Assembly (NCBI RefSeq): GCF_029635795.1
Contig: NZ_CP114280.1
Span: forward strand, 3,100,001 to 3,164,000
Reading direction: 5' to 3'
DNA from: Dickeya lacustris
GTDB taxonomy: Bacteria > Pseudomonadota > Gammaproteobacteria > Enterobacterales > Enterobacteriaceae
DNA length: 64,000 nt
Shown here: one piece after another, positions 10,816 through 22,461 of the stretch
Numbering within the stretch: the first letter of the stretch is position 1
Layout: every line of letters begins with the position of its first letter
Notes under the pieces: model-generated
The model's database searches: none
What the model was told of the DNA's origin: nothing
What the model saw: only the letters and a program-made list of their open reading frames with translations
Position numbers and translations under genes: made by a program

Positions 10816-10826
10816 TGTTCTCTCCT

Positions 10827-11561
10827 TTATCCCAGATCGCCAAACCGCACCTGTAATGCGGTAATGGCGGTGAGCGCAGTGGTTTCAGTACGCAGTACAC
10901 GCGGCCCGAGCAGAATATCGGTAAACCCGTGTCTGGCAGTCATGGCAATTTCATCTGCTGAAAGCCCGCCTTCAGGCCCAATCAACAACCGGATTCGTGA
11001 CAGCGGTAACGGCAGCGTATTGATGCTGTGTTGCGCCCGTGGGTGCAGATTCAGTTTTAATGCGTCATCGTCCTGCGCGCACCAGCTTTCCAGCGTTTGT
11101 GCGGCACGAATTTCCGGCAGACGGTTTCTGCCGCACTGTTCACAGGCAGCAATGGCAATTTTTTGCCACTGCTGAATTTTTTTCTCCAGCCGGTCGGCAT
11201 CCAGCTTGACGCCGCAGCGTTCGGAAAACAGTGGGGTAATAATATTGACGCCCAGTTCGATGGATTTCTGGATGGTGAATTCCATTTTTTCGCCGCGAGA
11301 CATCACCTGACCGAGATGCAGGTGCAACGGTGATTCCCGGTTTTCCTCTCTGCCCGTGGCATAGCGCACGCGCACAGCTTTCTTTTCCACCTGCACTATC
11401 TGTGCGTCAAACACGTGATTACTGCCATCGAATAGCTGTAATGACTGGCCTGCGGTCATTCGCAGAACCCGACCTACATGATTGGCGGCATCGTCGCTCA
11501 GGTTTGTCTCTCCCCCTTGAGCTGCAAGCGTCTCAGGGTGAAAAATGCGCGGTATTCGCAT
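10827..11561 (-). CDS. rsmE: 16S rRNA m3U1498 methyltransferase
   Basis: 244 residues from ATG at 11559-11561 ([12 protein letters not shown]). The open frame extends upstream but that part is not conserved. RsmE is a SPOUT (trefoil-knot) methyltransferase that modifies U1498 of 16S rRNA. The N-terminal PUA-like domain includes [12 protein letters not shown]. The knot region has [11 protein letters not shown] and [15 protein letters not shown], the SAM-binding signature. It is followed closely by gshB, as in E. coli. Confidence 0.95.
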   Translation of the reverse strand: MRIPRIFHPETLAAQGGETNLSDDAANHVGRVLRMTAGQSLQLFDGSNHVFDAQIVQVEKKAVRVRYATGREENRESPLHLHLGQVMSRGEKMEFTIQKSIELGVNIITPLFSERCGVKLDADRLEKKIQQWQKIAIAACEQCGRNRLPEIRAAQTLESWCAQDDDALKLNLHPRAQHSINTLPLPLSRIRLLIGPEGGLSADEIAMTARHGFTDILLGPRVLRTETTALTAITALQVRFGDLG

Positions 11562-11691
11562 GAATTGTTTGGCCTTAACCTCATCTGGGTTCAATGGGCG
11601 CGATAGCCCTACAGGTCGCGGCCGCCGTGTTTGACAGCGGCGAAGCGTACTCAGTGATACAGGAATCAAGCCGTTATAGTAGGGAGCCCGG

Positions 11692-12390
11692 CTATGGCTG
11701 GCAAGCCTGTTGCACATACGGGTTATGGTTGCCCTGTACAGCGGCGATACGCGACTCGCGGGTGCATTCCCAGCGTGTTACCGGGTACTGTTTATCCCAG
11801 GCCTCAAATAGCTGGGTTTGCTGGCGTGACAGGTTTAACTGGTAGCGATCCCGCATATAAAAATAGGTACGGGCAATTGCGCCACGCGCCCGTTCAGGCG
11901 GTTCGGCGAGCTGATTTTTAAAGTCAATTTTCATTTCGCACTGCCCATATTGGCGCTCGCCGCCGTTCCACTGGCTGTACATGAAATTACCGCGATCGCC
12001 GTTCACCTCGCCGATAGCGGGTTGCAGGTTGTGCAAGTCGGTTTCCAGTTGGCGGTAAACCTCGTCTTTGGTGCAGTTTTTGCGCCCGCCGTCTTGCCAG
12101 CATTGACGCTGATGGCCAAATTGCCAGGCCGGAACGACATGTTCCCATTCGATGCGGCTGGCGCGGTTAGCATCTTTACGCACCTGATAACCGCAAGAAG
12201 CCAGATTCGGTACCCCTTTTTTGCCCTGCCAGTCTATCTTGCAGCCACAATAAAACGAACCGGGCGCATCCTGATGGATCTTGGCGGCCGCTGCCTTGGC
12301 CTGGGTAAAGTTATTGATGTCCTGAGCGATGGCAGTCAGAGAGCTCAGGCCCGCGCTGAACGCAGCGACAATCACAACATTGCGAAGCAT
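11692..12390 (-). CDS. endA: DNA-specific endonuclease I (periplasmic)
   Basis: 232 residues from ATG at 12388-12390. The N-terminus is a signal peptide ([18 protein letters not shown]... ending AIAQ), which fits the periplasmic location of EndA. The mature part has [16 protein letters not shown], the [19 protein letters not shown] catalytic region (EHV with a His-Me finger) and [13 protein letters not shown]. The even number of Cys residues fits disulfides. It lies between sprT and rsmE as in E. coli, where galP also lies nearby; galP is not seen here. Confidence 0.95.
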   Translation of the reverse strand: MLRNVVIVAAFSAGLSSLTAIAQDINNFTQAKAAAAKIHQDAPGSFYCGCKIDWQGKKGVPNLASCGYQVRKDANRASRIEWEHVVPAWQFGHQRQCWQDGGRKNCTKDEVYRQLETDLHNLQPAIGEVNGDRGNFMYSQWNGGERQYGQCEMKIDFKNQLAEPPERARGAIARTYFYMRDRYQLNLSRQQTQLFEAWDKQYPVTRWECTRESRIAAVQGNHNPYVQQACQP

Positions 12391-12545
12391 ATTCCAGTAT
12401 TCCAGCGAAGTGAAAAACGGCAGCGTACCTGAAGAATGGCGTATAGGCCAAGCTAAAAAAAGCAGCATGAAATGCTGAAATTATCTTCAGAAAAGGGCTT
12501 GTGACTAGCTGGTGTGCTGCTGTCTTGCTGATGGCAGCCATGATG

Positions 12546-13067
12546 TCACGGTGAGGCGTTCTGCTCGGTCAGCGCTTGCAAGCGGCTACCGCAGTGGCGG
12601 CAGCGGTATTCTGCTTCACCGCGCACAACACGGTTATGGCGACGCAATGTGAGCTGATGCTGTCTACAGGCGCATTGGTAGTGGAACGTTTGACCTTGTA
12701 CCGATGCAACGGCAAAGCGATGCGTACGATGCGCAGGCGTATTCAGGACGGTTTCCATCATCCAGCGCCATTCTTTACCATGCGGCGCGGTTTTGCCAAA
12801 ACGGGCATACACCAGCAGATGCGCCAGCTCGTGTGGTACCACTTCATCAACAAACGCCTGTTGATTCTCTTGCAGCAATACCGGATTGAGGCGAATTTCC
12901 CACTGTTTTAGCCAGGCGCTACCGGCGATGGCACCACGCTGTTGATAATTGATCGCGGGTTCAGGGTAGTGTTGGCCTAAATGTTCATTGGCCTGGCGGA
13001 GTTTTTCTCGCAGGCAGTGCATGACGGATTGGTGCAGGGCTATCGGGAGTCGTAACGAGCGGTTCAT
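12546..13067 (-). CDS. sprT: SprT family zinc metalloprotease-like protein
   Basis: 173 residues. The N-terminal half is predatory of the SprT/WLM fold, with the zinc motif [10 protein letters not shown] (HExxH) near residue 74. The C-terminus has [16 protein letters not shown] and CRHCG, a second Cys-based zinc site as in E. coli SprT. The physiological substrate is not known; eukaryotic Spartan relatives cleave DNA-protein crosslinks. It sits between metK and endA. Confidence 0.92.
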   Translation of the reverse strand: MNRSLRLPIALHQSVMHCLREKLRQANEHLGQHYPEPAINYQQRGAIAGSAWLKQWEIRLNPVLLQENQQAFVDEVVPHELAHLLVYARFGKTAPHGKEWRWMMETVLNTPAHRTHRFAVASVQGQTFHYQCACRQHQLTLRRHNRVVRGEAEYRCRHCGSRLQALTEQNASP

Positions 13068-13131
13068 GTTGGCAGCTTACGGCCTTGGTGGTTGCGATGC
13101 AATCATTGCCCACCGCTAAACATCGCGCAAT

Positions 13132-13165
13132 AAAAAAACGGTGAAGCCAGGCCTCACCGTTTTTT
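13132..13165 (-). terminator. Terminator between metK and sprT
   Basis: AAAACGGTGA and TCACCGTTTT form a perfect stem flanked by A and T runs, so it can act in both directions. It lies about 20 bases after the metK stop. Confidence 0.85.
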
Positions 13166-13186
13166 AGTGCCTTGGGAAACGGCAAA

Positions 13187-14341
13187 TTATTTCAGACCGG
13201 CAGCCTCACGCAGTTTTTCTGCCACGTCAGTTTTTTCCCACGGGAATTCTTCACGGCCAAAGTGACCGTAAGCGGCGGTCTTCTGGTAGATCGGATGCAG
13301 CAAGTCCAGCATCTGAATCAAACCGTAAGGACGCAGATCGAAGAACTGACGAACCAGATCAACCAAGCGATCGCTGGAGACTTTCTCCGTACCGAAGGTT
13401 TCCACCATGATGGAGGTCGGTTCCGCCACGCCAATCGCGTAAGACACCTGAATTTCACAGCGATCGGCCAGGCCCGCAGCGACAATATTTTTCGCCACAT
13501 AGCGAGCGGCGTAAGCGGCAGAGCGATCCACTTTTGACGGGTCTTTACCAGAGAATGCGCCACCGCCGTGACGCGCTGCGCCGCCGTAAGTATCAACGAT
13601 GATTTTACGCCCGGTCAGGCCGCAGTCACCCATTGGCCCGCCGATGACAAAACGGCCAGTCGGGTTGATGAAATATTTGGTATTGGCAGAGAGCCATTCA
13701 GACGGCAGCACCGGCTTGATTATCTCTTCCATCACCGCTTCCTGAAGCTCTTTCTGGGCGATGGATTCTGAATGCTGGGTAGACAGCACCACGGCATCAA
13801 TACCGACGATTTTGCCATTGTCATAGGCGAACGTAACCTGACTTTTCGCATCCGGGCGCAGCCACGGCAGGGTGCCGTTTTTGCGCACTTCAGACTGGCG
13901 CTGCACCAGACGGTGCGCGTAAGTGATAGGCGCAGGCATCAGTACGTCAGTTTCATTGGTAGCATAGCCGAACATCAAGCCCTGATCGCCTGCACCTTGC
14001 TCCAGCGGATCTTTACGGTCAACACCTTGATTAATATCTGGAGATTGCTTGCCGATGGCGCTTAATACGGCACAAGAGTTCGCATCAAAGCCCATTTCGG
14101 AATTGACGTAGCCAATATCACGCACGGTGCGGCGTGTGATCTCTTCGATATCCACCCAGGCACTGGTGGTTATCTCACCACCGACTAACACCATGCCGGT
14201 TTTTACGTAAGTTTCGCAGGCAACGCGTGCTTTGGGGTCTTGCTCCAGAATCGCGTCAAGGACGGCATCAGAAATCTGGTCAGCGATTTTATCAGGATGT
14301 CCTTCGGAGACCGATTCGGACGTAAAAAGGTGTTTAGCCAT
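13187..14341 (-). CDS. metK: S-adenosylmethionine synthase
   Basis: 384 residues, the same as E. coli MetK. It makes S-adenosylmethionine from methionine and ATP. The N-terminus [20 protein letters not shown] carries the substrate His (HPDK). The family hexapeptide GAGDQG is near residue 118, and the P-loop-like GGGAFSGKD motif near residue 260. Upstream at about 14510-14525 is a weak match to tandem Met boxes, which would fit MetJ repression. Confidence 0.97.
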   Translation of the reverse strand: MAKHLFTSESVSEGHPDKIADQISDAVLDAILEQDPKARVACETYVKTGMVLVGGEITTSAWVDIEEITRRTVRDIGYVNSEMGFDANSCAVLSAIGKQSPDINQGVDRKDPLEQGAGDQGLMFGYATNETDVLMPAPITYAHRLVQRQSEVRKNGTLPWLRPDAKSQVTFAYDNGKIVGIDAVVLSTQHSESIAQKELQEAVMEEIIKPVLPSEWLSANTKYFINPTGRFVIGGPMGDCGLTGRKIIVDTYGGAARHGGGAFSGKDPSKVDRSAAYAARYVAKNIVAAGLADRCEIQVSYAIGVAEPTSIMVETFGTEKVSSDRLVDLVRQFFDLRPYGLIQMLDLLHPIYQKTAAYGHFGREEFPWEKTDVAEKLREAAGLK

Positions 14342-15097
14342 GAGTTTCTTTACCTTATAAGCTAAAGCCGTTTAAGCAATGTATCCCGCTCTTCCTCAGA
14401 TTGCCGCCGCACAGCGTGATAAATCAGGCCGAACGCGATAGCGCTCTCTTTTCAGAACGCTGGCAACGTGAATCACTGGGGGAGATACCATTAATCAGTA
14501 TGGATGGATTAACATCTGGACGGCTATTCTAGGTTACACGTTGGCCCCTTGCCAGCAGTTTTTGTACCCAAACGGCCCATTGTTAATAGGTATAGGCCGT
14601 TTTTCTTGCAATGACAGGGTTTTTTACTATTTTCATTTTGCTTTTCCGGGGAGGGATAGGTATAAACGGCGGGCGGTTTTGTTGTCCGTCACCCGGGGTT
14701 GCTTCACACTGGCGATGAGCGGTTTTTTATCCTGAAAAACTGCTATGTTTTGCTATAAAACGTGTGTGAAAACCGGGATGGTGTTACGCGGTTTTTCTGA
14801 TGATTTTCGTGATAGCCTGACCGCATTCTGCGGCGAGCGTGGAGGTGATAGGATTAATGATCCGTTGTTTATTGAGTGAGTTGCGCCCGCTGCGCTTTCC
14901 TTCTGACGCCTCGACGTCACTGACTCAATCCTTTGAATCCTTTGCGCTATTTGCCCGAAGTTGCCTGTCCCGCAGCGCAACGCAGGACTCCCGAGCTGGC
15001 TAACCTGCTTTTTTCTCTGCACCAATGAATGCGTTTGGCGTTCTTCTGGTGGTGTTTTCCCTGGTTTTTACCGACCCGAACCTCGGAGTCTGACATC
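14342..15097. other. Long metK-speA intergenic region
   Basis: About 750 bases between divergent metK and the speA leader ORF. It holds the candidate Met boxes near 14510 and AT-rich promoter-like stretches near 14740-14765. Open frames here are short, lack ribosome sites, and I see no gene in them. Confidence 0.5.
14510..14525 (-). promoter_or_regulatory. Possible MetJ (Met box) operator of metK
   Basis: On the metK strand the 8-mers AGCCGTCC and AGATGTTA are adjacent and resemble the Met box consensus AGACGTCT at 5 to 6 of 8 positions each. The site is about 170 bases before the metK start. The match is degenerate, so this is a suggestion. Confidence 0.33.
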
Positions 15098-15256
15098 GTG
15101 TTTTACACTAATAAGAGTCATAAAACGGCGGCATACTATGGCCTGCCGGTTGTTTCGCTATCGGCTTTCTGCGCCATCGCGGCGCGGCAGGTATCTGTTG
15201 CGGGAAAAAATGTGATTATTCATCAAGAAGTGCTAGAGGGGAGTCGCCATGTCTGA
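15098..15256 (+). CDS. Possible small leader protein overlapping speA
   Basis: 52 codons starting with GTG at 15098, preceded by GGAG nine bases upstream. The stop (15254-15256) lies inside the speA coding region, 8 bases past its first base, so translation of the two could be coupled. The speA ribosome site GAGGGG lies inside this ORF. The middle is hydrophobic ([15 protein letters not shown]). E. coli carries the small gene yqgB in this position. A short AYYGL/CAYGL similarity exists, but I cannot claim homology. It could be a chance ORF. Confidence 0.35.
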   Translation: MFYTNKSHKTAAYYGLPVVSLSAFCAIAARQVSVAGKNVIIHQEVLEGSRHV

Positions 15257-17228
15257 CGATATGATTCAACCGTACTCGTCAGTGGCGGGTAAACACGATC
15301 ATCTGCGCTCCATGCAGGAGGTTGCCATGAATGACCGCGATGCCAGTGAAATGCTGCGCACTTATAATATCGCCTGGTGGGGCAATAATTATTATGACGT
15401 CAACGAGTTGGGGCATATCAGCGTCTGTCCTGACCCGGATGTACCGCAAGCCCGCGTTGATCTCGCCAAGCTGGTGAAGGCTCGTCAGCAGGATAATCAA
15501 CGCCTGCCCGCGCTGTTTTGTTTCCCACAGATTCTGCAACACCGCCTGCGCTCCATCAATGCGGCGTTTAAACGCGCGCGCGAGTCTTTCGGTTATGAAG
15601 GCGGTTATTTTCTGGTTTATCCCATCAAAGTTAACCAACATCGCCGCGTGATTGAGTCGCTAATCAATTCCGGCGAGCCGCTGGGCCTGGAAGCCGGTTC
15701 TAAAGCCGAGCTGATGGCGGTACTCGGCCATGCCGGAATGACGCGCTCGGTGATTGTGTGTAACGGCTATAAAGACCGCGAATATATCCGTCTGGCGCTG
15801 ATTGGTGAAAAGCTCGGCCACAAGGTGTATCTGGTCATCGAGAAGATGTCCGAAATTAAACTGGTGCTGGAAGAAGCAGAGCGCCTTAATGTGGTGCCTC
15901 GTCTGGGCGTGCGTGCGCGTTTGGCCTCGCAAGGCTCGGGTAAATGGCAGTCAAGCGGCGGTGAAAAATCCAAGTTTGGCCTGGCGGCAACCCAGGTGCT
16001 GCAACTGGTAGAACTGCTACGCAGTGCCAACCGTCTGGATTGCCTGCAATTGCTGCATTTCCATCTTGGTTCCCAATTGGCCAATATTCGCGATATCGCC
16101 ACCGGCGTACGTGAGTCGGCGCGTTTTTATGTTGAGCTGCATAAGCTTGGCGTCAATATTCAGTGCTTTGATGTCGGCGGTGGCCTTGGCGTCGATTATG
16201 AAGGGACGCGCTCGCAGTCAGACTGCTCGGTCAACTATGGCCTGAACGAATACGCCAATAACGTGATTTGGGGCATTGGCGATGCCTGTAATGAGTACGG
16301 CCTGCCGCATCCGACGGTTATCACGGAGTCCGGGCGTGCAGTGACGGCTCACCACACCGTTTTGGTCTCGAATATTATTGGTGTTGAGCGTAATGAGTTC
16401 AGCGAGCCCACGCAGCCGGATGCCGATGCTCCGCGTGCGCTGGAAAGCTTATGGGATACCTGGCAGGAAATTCAGGAGCCGGGCAACCGCCGTTCACTGC
16501 GTGAGTGGCTGCACGACAGCCAGATGGACTTGAACGATATCCACACGCAGTATACCCACGGTATGCTGGATTTAACCCAGCGCGCGCAGGCCGAGCAGCT
16601 GTATCTGAATATTTGTCAGCGCCTGCAACAGCAACTTGACCCGAGTAACCGCGCCCATCGGCCGATTATCGACGAGCTGCAAGAGCGTATGGCGGACAAG
16701 CTGTATGTGAATTTCTCACTGTTCCAGTCAATGCCGGATGCCTGGGGGATTGACCAGCTTTTCCCGGTGCTGCCGTTAGAAGGGTTAGACAAACCGCCGC
16801 AGCGCCGCGCGGTGCTGCTTGATATCACCTGTGATTCCGATGGTGCCATCGATCACTATGTGGATGGCGATGGCGTGGCAACCACGATGCCTATGCCGCC
16901 TTATGACCCGGAAAATCCGCCGCTGCTGGGCTTTTTCATGGTGGGGGCGTATCAGGAAATCCTCGGCAACATGCACAATCTGTTTGGTGATACGTCAACG
17001 GTGGATGTGTTTGTGTTCCAGGATGGCACGGTTGAGATTGAAGAGTCTGATGAAGGTAACACGGTAGCCGACATGCTGGAGTACGTTCAGCTTGACCCGA
17101 GCGTGCTGATGTCGCGTTTTCGTGACCAGGTGAAAGAGACCGATCTGCCCCCAGAGTTGCAAACGCAATTCATGCAGGAGTTCGAAACCGGTCTTTATGG
17201 CTACACCTACCTGGAAGATGAAGAGTAA
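15249..17228 (+). CDS. speA: Biosynthetic arginine decarboxylase
   Basis: 659 residues, E. coli SpeA 658. The PLP-dependent enzyme converts arginine to agmatine for putrescine synthesis. The PLP lysine motif YPIKVNQH is near residue 125; [26 protein letters not shown] and ESGRA are all present. ATG at 15249 (MSDDM...) matches the E. coli start and has GAGGGG upstream. speB (agmatinase) normally follows; here a terminator and tsgA do. Agmatine use must rely on a gene elsewhere. Confidence 0.97.
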   Translation: MSDDMIQPYSSVAGKHDHLRSMQEVAMNDRDASEMLRTYNIAWWGNNYYDVNELGHISVCPDPDVPQARVDLAKLVKARQQDNQRLPALFCFPQILQHRLRSINAAFKRARESFGYEGGYFLVYPIKVNQHRRVIESLINSGEPLGLEAGSKAELMAVLGHAGMTRSVIVCNGYKDREYIRLALIGEKLGHKVYLVIEKMSEIKLVLEEAERLNVVPRLGVRARLASQGSGKWQSSGGEKSKFGLAATQVLQLVELLRSANRLDCLQLLHFHLGSQLANIRDIATGVRESARFYVELHKLGVNIQCFDVGGGLGVDYEGTRSQSDCSVNYGLNEYANNVIWGIGDACNEYGLPHPTVITESGRAVTAHHTVLVSNIIGVERNEFSEPTQPDADAPRALESLWDTWQEIQEPGNRRSLREWLHDSQMDLNDIHTQYTHGMLDLTQRAQAEQLYLNICQRLQQQLDPSNRAHRPIIDELQERMADKLYVNFSLFQSMPDAWGIDQLFPVLPLEGLDKPPQRRAVLLDITCDSDGAIDHYVDGDGVATTMPMPPYDPENPPLLGFFMVGAYQEILGNMHNLFGDTSTVDVFVFQDGTVEIEESDEGNTVADMLEYVQLDPSVLMSRFRDQVKETDLPPELQTQFMQEFETGLYGYTYLEDEE

Positions 17229-17245
17229 AACCGGGTAACAGAATA

Positions 17246-17281
17246 AAAAGGTTGAGTACCGTGGTACTCAACCTTTTTTTG
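17246..17281 (+). terminator. Strong terminator after speA
   Basis: AAGGTTGAGTACC-G-TGGTACTCAACCTT forms a long stem followed by a run of T, about 20 bases after the speA stop. Confidence 0.93.
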
Positions 17282-17626
17282 TTATCAGCGTTAAACCACT
17301 TCCTTGAGAGGTGGTGATTATTTAATGAGAGTGGGCATGAACGCCGCTGTTAGCCGGTGGTTTTGGCCGCTGGCGTGCATTTTATGCGAAGCCGCTATAC
17401 TGCATCAGGCTGTGTGGGCGCGTTCGGTTAACACGCTGGCTGAAAGCGGCTAACACCGTTGAGACATGTACGGTTGAAAAACGTGCGTAATCGTTGAAAA
17501 TCGACGTGTATGGCTGAGTCCCAAAGCCGTGACAGCGGAAGCGGCAGAGGCAATCCGATTGTGGGGTTTATGGCGCGTGCTCATTGCGGGCTGCGCTTTT
17601 TATGTTTCTTATGACAGGAAGGAAAT
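17282..17626. other. Intergenic region where speB would be expected
   Basis: 345 bases between the speA terminator and tsgA. An ATG-led frame of 38 codons at 17337-17453 lacks a good ribosome site and I do not call it. No trace of speB is visible. Confidence 0.5.
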
Positions 17627-18817
17627 ATGTCTGATCTTAATCGTCAGCGGCTATTTTTTACCAGCTGCTTCTCGTATGCGTTGACGGGTGCGCTGGTTAT
17701 TGTCACCGGCATGGTGATGGGCGATATCGCACAGTATTTCAACGTCCCGATTGCGGATATGAGTAATACCTTTACGTTTCTTAACACCGGTATTTTGTTA
17801 TCTATTTTCCTGAACGTCTGGCTGATGGACGTGTTTGCGCTGAAAAAACAGCTGATCTTCGGCTTTATTCTGATTGTGCTCTCCGTTATCGGGCTGTTTG
17901 TCGGAAAATCGCTGGCGGTGTTCTCGGCCTGCATGTTTGTGCTTGGCGTGGTCAGCGGTATTACCATGTCGATAGGGACATTCCTGATAACCCAGCTCTA
18001 CGTTGGCCGCCAGCGCGGTGCTCGCCTGCTGTTTACCGACTCTTTTTTCAGCATGGCCGGGACTATTTTCCCGATTGTCGCCGCCGCACTGCTGTCGCGT
18101 CATTTCGGTTGGTACTGGATTTATGCGTGCATTGGCCTGCTCTATGTCGTGATTCTGGTATTGACGCTGTGGTCTGATTTTCCTGAAATCGGCGCAAAAA
18201 AAGCGGATGTACAACAGAATGTGGTGCAGGAAAAGTGGGGAACGGGGGTGCTGTTCCTGTCGGTGGCGGCATTGTGCTACATCCTCGGCCAGTTAGCCTT
18301 TATTCAGTGGGTGCCGGAATATGTCACCAAAACCTTCAATATGAATATTGGTGATGCAGGGGCGCTGGTCAGTAGCTTCTGGACGTCTTACATGATTGGC
18401 ATGTGGGTGTTTAGCGTGGTGCTGAAATTCTTTGATTTGCAGCGTGTGGTTACGGTGCTGGCGCTGCTGGCGACCGGGGCGATGTACCTGTTTGTCAGCG
18501 CCGGGCAACCGGATTTGCTGAAATATTTCATTTTTGGCCTGGGTTTTATTTCCAGCGCGATTTACACCACCCTGATTACGCTGGGTTCACAGCAAACAAA
18601 GGTGCCGTCTCCGAAACTGGTGAATTTTATTCTGACCTGCGGCACGGTGGGCACCATGTTGACCTTTATTGTGACGGGCCCCATCGTTCAACACCTTGGC
18701 GTTCATGCCGCGTTAGTTACCGCTAACGGGTTGTATTTTGTCGTGTTTGTGATGTGTCTGTTGCTGGGGCTGGTGACTCGCCATCGTCTGCATGGCCATG
18801 AAAGCGCCACGCATTAA
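17627..18817 (+). CDS. tsgA: MFS transporter TsgA
   Basis: 396 residues with about 12 membrane segments. It matches E. coli TsgA closely: [81 protein letters not shown] and a C-terminal RHR. TsgA belongs to the major facilitator superfamily; its substrate is not established. AGGAAGGAAAT before ATG 17627 is a strong ribosome site. In E. coli tsgA lies beside nirB, so the location between speA and tktA is a rearrangement relative to that genome. Confidence 0.93.
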   Translation: MSDLNRQRLFFTSCFSYALTGALVIVTGMVMGDIAQYFNVPIADMSNTFTFLNTGILLSIFLNVWLMDVFALKKQLIFGFILIVLSVIGLFVGKSLAVFSACMFVLGVVSGITMSIGTFLITQLYVGRQRGARLLFTDSFFSMAGTIFPIVAAALLSRHFGWYWIYACIGLLYVVILVLTLWSDFPEIGAKKADVQQNVVQEKWGTGVLFLSVAALCYILGQLAFIQWVPEYVTKTFNMNIGDAGALVSSFWTSYMIGMWVFSVVLKFFDLQRVVTVLALLATGAMYLFVSAGQPDLLKYFIFGLGFISSAIYTTLITLGSQQTKVPSPKLVNFILTCGTVGTMLTFIVTGPIVQHLGVHAALVTANGLYFVVFVMCLLLGLVTRHRLHGHESATH

Positions 18818-18868
18818 TTCGCTGATGGCCGCAGGCCTTTCTGCGGAGGATTCATCGCTATATTTGAC

Positions 18869-18894
18869 AAGCGGCGCACTTCGGTGCGCCGCTT
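18869..18894 (+). terminator. Terminator after tsgA with UUCG loop
   Basis: AAGCGGCGCAC-TTCG-GTGCGCCGCTT is a perfect 11-bp stem with a stable UUCG tetraloop, followed by TGTTGTT. Confidence 0.8.
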
Positions 18895-19027
18895 GTTGTT
18901 CCATGTGCAATCAAGCCGTTTTTCATGTACATTTGGCAGTATCCTTTCTTTGCCGTTTTGAGCTAACGTATTGATTAATATGTTTTATGTTCGAAAGGTG
19001 ATTGTTCAATCCGATCTGGAGTAAAGC

Positions 19028-21022
19028 ATGTCCTCTCGTAAAGAACTTGCCAATGCTATCCGTGCGTTGAGTATGGATGGCGTGCAGAAGGCCAAATCCG
19101 GTCATCCTGGCGCACCAATGGGTATGGCGGATATCGCGGAAGTATTATGGCGCGACCATCTGAACCATAACCCGGCTAACCCAAACTGGGCCAACCGCGA
19201 CCGCTTTGTGCTGTCGAATGGTCATGCATCGATGCTGATTTACAGCCTGCTGCACCTGACCGGTTATGACCTGCCGATTGACGAGCTGAAAAATTTCCGC
19301 CAGTTGCACTCCAAAACGCCGGGCCACCCGGAAGTGGGCTACACTGCGGGCGTGGAAACCACCACCGGCCCGCTTGGGCAGGGCATTGCCAATGCGGTCG
19401 GTATGGCGATTGCCGAGCGTACGCTGGCCGCGCAGTTTAACCGCCCGGGCCATGACATCGTTGACCATCACACCTACGTTTTCCTAGGTGATGGCTGCAT
19501 GATGGAGGGGATTTCTCATGAAGCGTGTTCACTGGCAGGCACCCTGAAGCTGGGTAAACTGATCGCGTTTTATGATGATAACGGCATCTCCATCGACGGC
19601 CATATCGAAGGGTGGTTCACCGATGATACGGCGGCGCGTTTTGAATCTTACGGCTGGCATGTGGTGCGTGGCGTTGATGGCCACGATGCGGCGTCGATTC
19701 AACGTGCTATCGAAGAAGCGAAAAGTGTAAGCGATAAGCCGTCACTGCTGTTGTGTAAAACCACCATTGGCTTCGGTTCACCGAATAAAGCGGGCACGCA
19801 TGACTCCCACGGTGCGCCGTTGGGCGATGCTGAAGTGGCCGCCACGCGTGAACAGTTGGGCTGGAAATACGGCCCGTTTGACATCCCGGCTGATATCTAT
19901 GCCGCCTGGGATGCCCGCGAAGCAGGGCAGAGCAAAGAAGCGGCCTGGCAGCAGGCGTTTAACGCTTACGCCAGCGCTTATCCAGAGCTTGCCGCTGAGT
20001 TCAGCCGTCGCGTGAGCGGCGAATTGCCGATTAACTGGCAGGAAGAATCCACTCAGTTCATCGAGCAGCTACAGGCCAATCCGGCCAAAATCGCCAGCCG
20101 TAAAGCTTCGCAGAATGCGCTGGAAGCCTATGGCAAATTGCTGCCGGAGTTCCTGGGTGGGTCTGCTGACCTTGCACCGAGCAACCTGACGATTTGGTCT
20201 GGTTCCAAAGCCGTGAATGAAGATGCCGCAGGCAACTACATTCACTACGGTGTCCGTGAATTTGGCATGACGGCGATTGCCAACGGTATCTCGCTGCACG
20301 GTGGTTTTGTTCCTTATACCGCGACGTTCCTGATGTTCGTTGAATATGCCCGTAATGCGGTGCGTATGGCGGCGCTGATGAAAGTGCGCAGTATCTATGT
20401 TTACACCCATGACTCGATTGGTCTTGGCGAAGATGGCCCGACCCATCAACCGGTTGAGCAACTGGCAAGCCTGCGCGTCACGCCGAACATGAGCACCTGG
20501 CGTCCGGCGGATCAGGTAGAAACCGCCGTAGCCTGGAAATATGCCATTGAACGTAAAGACGGCCCGACGGCGCTGATTCTCTCTCGTCAGAATCTGGCAC
20601 AGCAGGATCGTAGCGCGCAGCAACTGGCGGATGTGGCGAAAGGGGCCTACGTGCTCAAAGACAGCGACGGCCAGCCGCAGCTGATTCTTATTGCTACCGG
20701 TTCTGAAGTGGAACTGGCGGTGGCTGCCTGGCAGCAACTGACGGCTGACGGCATTAAGGCTCGTGTGGTGTCTATGCCGTCTACCGATGCGTTTGATAAA
20801 CAGGATAAAGCTTACCGTGAGGCGGTGTTGCCTGCGGCGGTCAGTGCGCGTGTTGCCATTGAGGCCGGTATTGCTGATTACTGGTACAAATACGTTGGCC
20901 TGAATGGCGCGATTGTCGGTATGGAAGGCTTTGGCGAATCCGCACCGGCGGAAAAACTGTTTGAAATCTTTGGTTTCACCACCGATAACGTGGTGGCAAA
21001 AGCCAAAGCATTGCTGAAATAA
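19028..21022 (+). CDS. tktA: Transketolase
   Basis: 664 residues, E. coli TktA 663. It moves two-carbon units between sugar phosphates in the non-oxidative pentose phosphate pathway with thiamine diphosphate. The N-terminus has [19 protein letters not shown] and [15 protein letters not shown]. The thiamine motif GDGCMMEG is near residue 155, with [10 protein letters not shown] after it. The second domain has [15 protein letters not shown] and [18 protein letters not shown]. TktA and TktB paralogues cannot be separated firmly by sequence here; position beside epd favours tktA. Confidence 0.96.
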   Translation: MSSRKELANAIRALSMDGVQKAKSGHPGAPMGMADIAEVLWRDHLNHNPANPNWANRDRFVLSNGHASMLIYSLLHLTGYDLPIDELKNFRQLHSKTPGHPEVGYTAGVETTTGPLGQGIANAVGMAIAERTLAAQFNRPGHDIVDHHTYVFLGDGCMMEGISHEACSLAGTLKLGKLIAFYDDNGISIDGHIEGWFTDDTAARFESYGWHVVRGVDGHDAASIQRAIEEAKSVSDKPSLLLCKTTIGFGSPNKAGTHDSHGAPLGDAEVAATREQLGWKYGPFDIPADIYAAWDAREAGQSKEAAWQQAFNAYASAYPELAAEFSRRVSGELPINWQEESTQFIEQLQANPAKIASRKASQNALEAYGKLLPEFLGGSADLAPSNLTIWSGSKAVNEDAAGNYIHYGVREFGMTAIANGISLHGGFVPYTATFLMFVEYARNAVRMAALMKVRSIYVYTHDSIGLGEDGPTHQPVEQLASLRVTPNMSTWRPADQVETAVAWKYAIERKDGPTALILSRQNLAQQDRSAQQLADVAKGAYVLKDSDGQPQLILIATGSEVELAVAAWQQLTADGIKARVVSMPSTDAFDKQDKAYREAVLPAAVSARVAIEAGIADYWYKYVGLNGAIVGMEGFGESAPAEKLFEIFGFTTDNVVAKAKALLK

Positions 21023-21377
21023 ATCCAGCACGGGTTTGAACCTTCATCAGGCCGGGATCTCCCGGCCTTTTTATTGCCCTTATCGCGTGTCCTTAGTCGC
21101 GATAGTCAGCATCTGTATGCATTACGCACGGCAAAGTGTGCGGTAATTTTTTGACGCTGATCACCCTTCTCACATCCACGCTGCGGCCATATTTCTTTTA
21201 CTGTGCAATTCGTTTATTCTAGCTGAAGCGTTTCAGTTGTTGGTGTGACAGCATTCAGCGTGTCGTTTCAGTGGTGTTTGGCCCGGCATAAAAGTACGTG
21301 TAATAAGCGGTTTATTCCTGACGATGGACTGATTATTCTATGATGCGCGGTGTCTTTATCACTACACAGGGAATTTC
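21023..21377. other. tktA-epd intergenic region
   Basis: 355 bases. It holds the tktA terminator (21052-21075) and AT-rich promoter-like sequence before epd. I see no gene in it. Confidence 0.5.
21052..21075 (+). terminator. Terminator after tktA
   Basis: AGGCCGGGA-TC-TCCCGGCCT followed by TTTTT; it ends about 50 bases after the tktA stop. Confidence 0.9.
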
Positions 21378-22394
21378 ATGACGATCCGTATTGCGATAAA
21401 CGGTTTTGGTCGTATTGGTCGCAGCGTGCTGCGTGCTTTGTATGAATCCGGGCGGCGCGCCGAAATCACGGTGGTGGCGATTAATGAACTGGCCAATGCC
21501 GAAGGGATTGCCCATCTGCTCAAGTACGATAGCAGCCACGGTCGTTTTTCGTGGGATGTGCGCCAGGAGTGCGATCGCCTGTCTGTCGGTGATGACACCA
21601 TCCGTTTATTGCATGAGCCAGACATTCACGGCTTGCCGTGGCGCGAGCTCGGGGTGGATATCGTATTGGACTGTAGTGGCGTGTATGGCAGCCGCGCTGA
21701 GGGTGAGGCTCATTTGGCCGCTGGGGCGAAGAAGGTGTTATTCTCCCATCCGGGCGCGCCGGAGTTGGATGCCACTATCGTCTATGGCGTTAACCATCTC
21801 GACCTGCTCCCTGCCCATCGCCTGGTGTCGAACGCCTCCTGCACCACCAACTGTATTATTCCGATTATTAAACTGCTGGACGATGCGTATGGCATCGAGA
21901 GCGGTACTGTGACGACGATCCATGCGTCGATGAACGATCAGCCGGTGATCGATGCGTATCATCATGATCTTCGGCGCACACGCGCCGCCAGTCAGTCGAT
22001 CATTCCGGTGGATACCAAGCTTGCTGTGGGGATCACCCGTTTTTTTCCGAAATTCGAGGACAGGTTTGAAGCGATTTCGGTGCGAGTGCCCACGATTAAC
22101 GTCACGGCGATTGATTTGAGCGTCAGTGTGAAAAATGCGGTAAACGTAAGTGAAATCAATACGCTTTTTCGCCAGTCAGCGCAGAATACATTTCGTGGTA
22201 TAGTTGACTATACCGATTTGCCGCTGGTTTCCGTGGATTTCAATCACGATCCGCACAGTGCGATTGTCGATGGAACACAAACCCGGGTCAGCGGCGGGCA
22301 TCTGATCAAAACGCTGGTCTGGTGTGATAATGAATGGGGCTTTGCCAACCGCATGTTGGATACAACTCGGGCAATGGCAGCCTGCGGTTTCTGA
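21378..22394 (+). CDS. epd: D-erythrose-4-phosphate dehydrogenase
   Basis: 338 residues, E. coli Epd 339. A GAPDH-like NAD enzyme that oxidises erythrose 4-phosphate to 4-phosphoerythronate for pyridoxal phosphate synthesis. The Rossmann start is [15 protein letters not shown]. The active-site Cys lies in [12 protein letters not shown] near residue 155. [20 protein letters not shown] distinguishes it from GAPDH. The C-terminus has [17 protein letters not shown]. Tight position before pgk and fbaA matches the E. coli epd-pgk-fbaA operon. Confidence 0.95.
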   Translation: MTIRIAINGFGRIGRSVLRALYESGRRAEITVVAINELANAEGIAHLLKYDSSHGRFSWDVRQECDRLSVGDDTIRLLHEPDIHGLPWRELGVDIVLDCSGVYGSRAEGEAHLAAGAKKVLFSHPGAPELDATIVYGVNHLDLLPAHRLVSNASCTTNCIIPIIKLLDDAYGIESGTVTTIHASMNDQPVIDAYHHDLRRTRAASQSIIPVDTKLAVGITRFFPKFEDRFEAISVRVPTINVTAIDLSVSVKNAVNVSEINTLFRQSAQNTFRGIVDYTDLPLVSVDFNHDPHSAIVDGTQTRVSGGHLIKTLVWCDNEWGFANRMLDTTRAMAACGF

Positions 22395-22461
22395 TAGTCG
22401 GCGGCAGGTAACTGTCGCCTCACTCAAGCAACTTTAAAGAGAATCAACAAGAGGGTTCACC

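Noticed and set aside
17337..17453. 38-codon frame between speA and tsgA
   Set aside because: No ribosome site or similarity; compatible with chance.
20069..21031. Open frame of 320 codons antisense to tktA
   Set aside because: Shadow of the transketolase gene; composition rich in Arg, His and Gln without domain signal.
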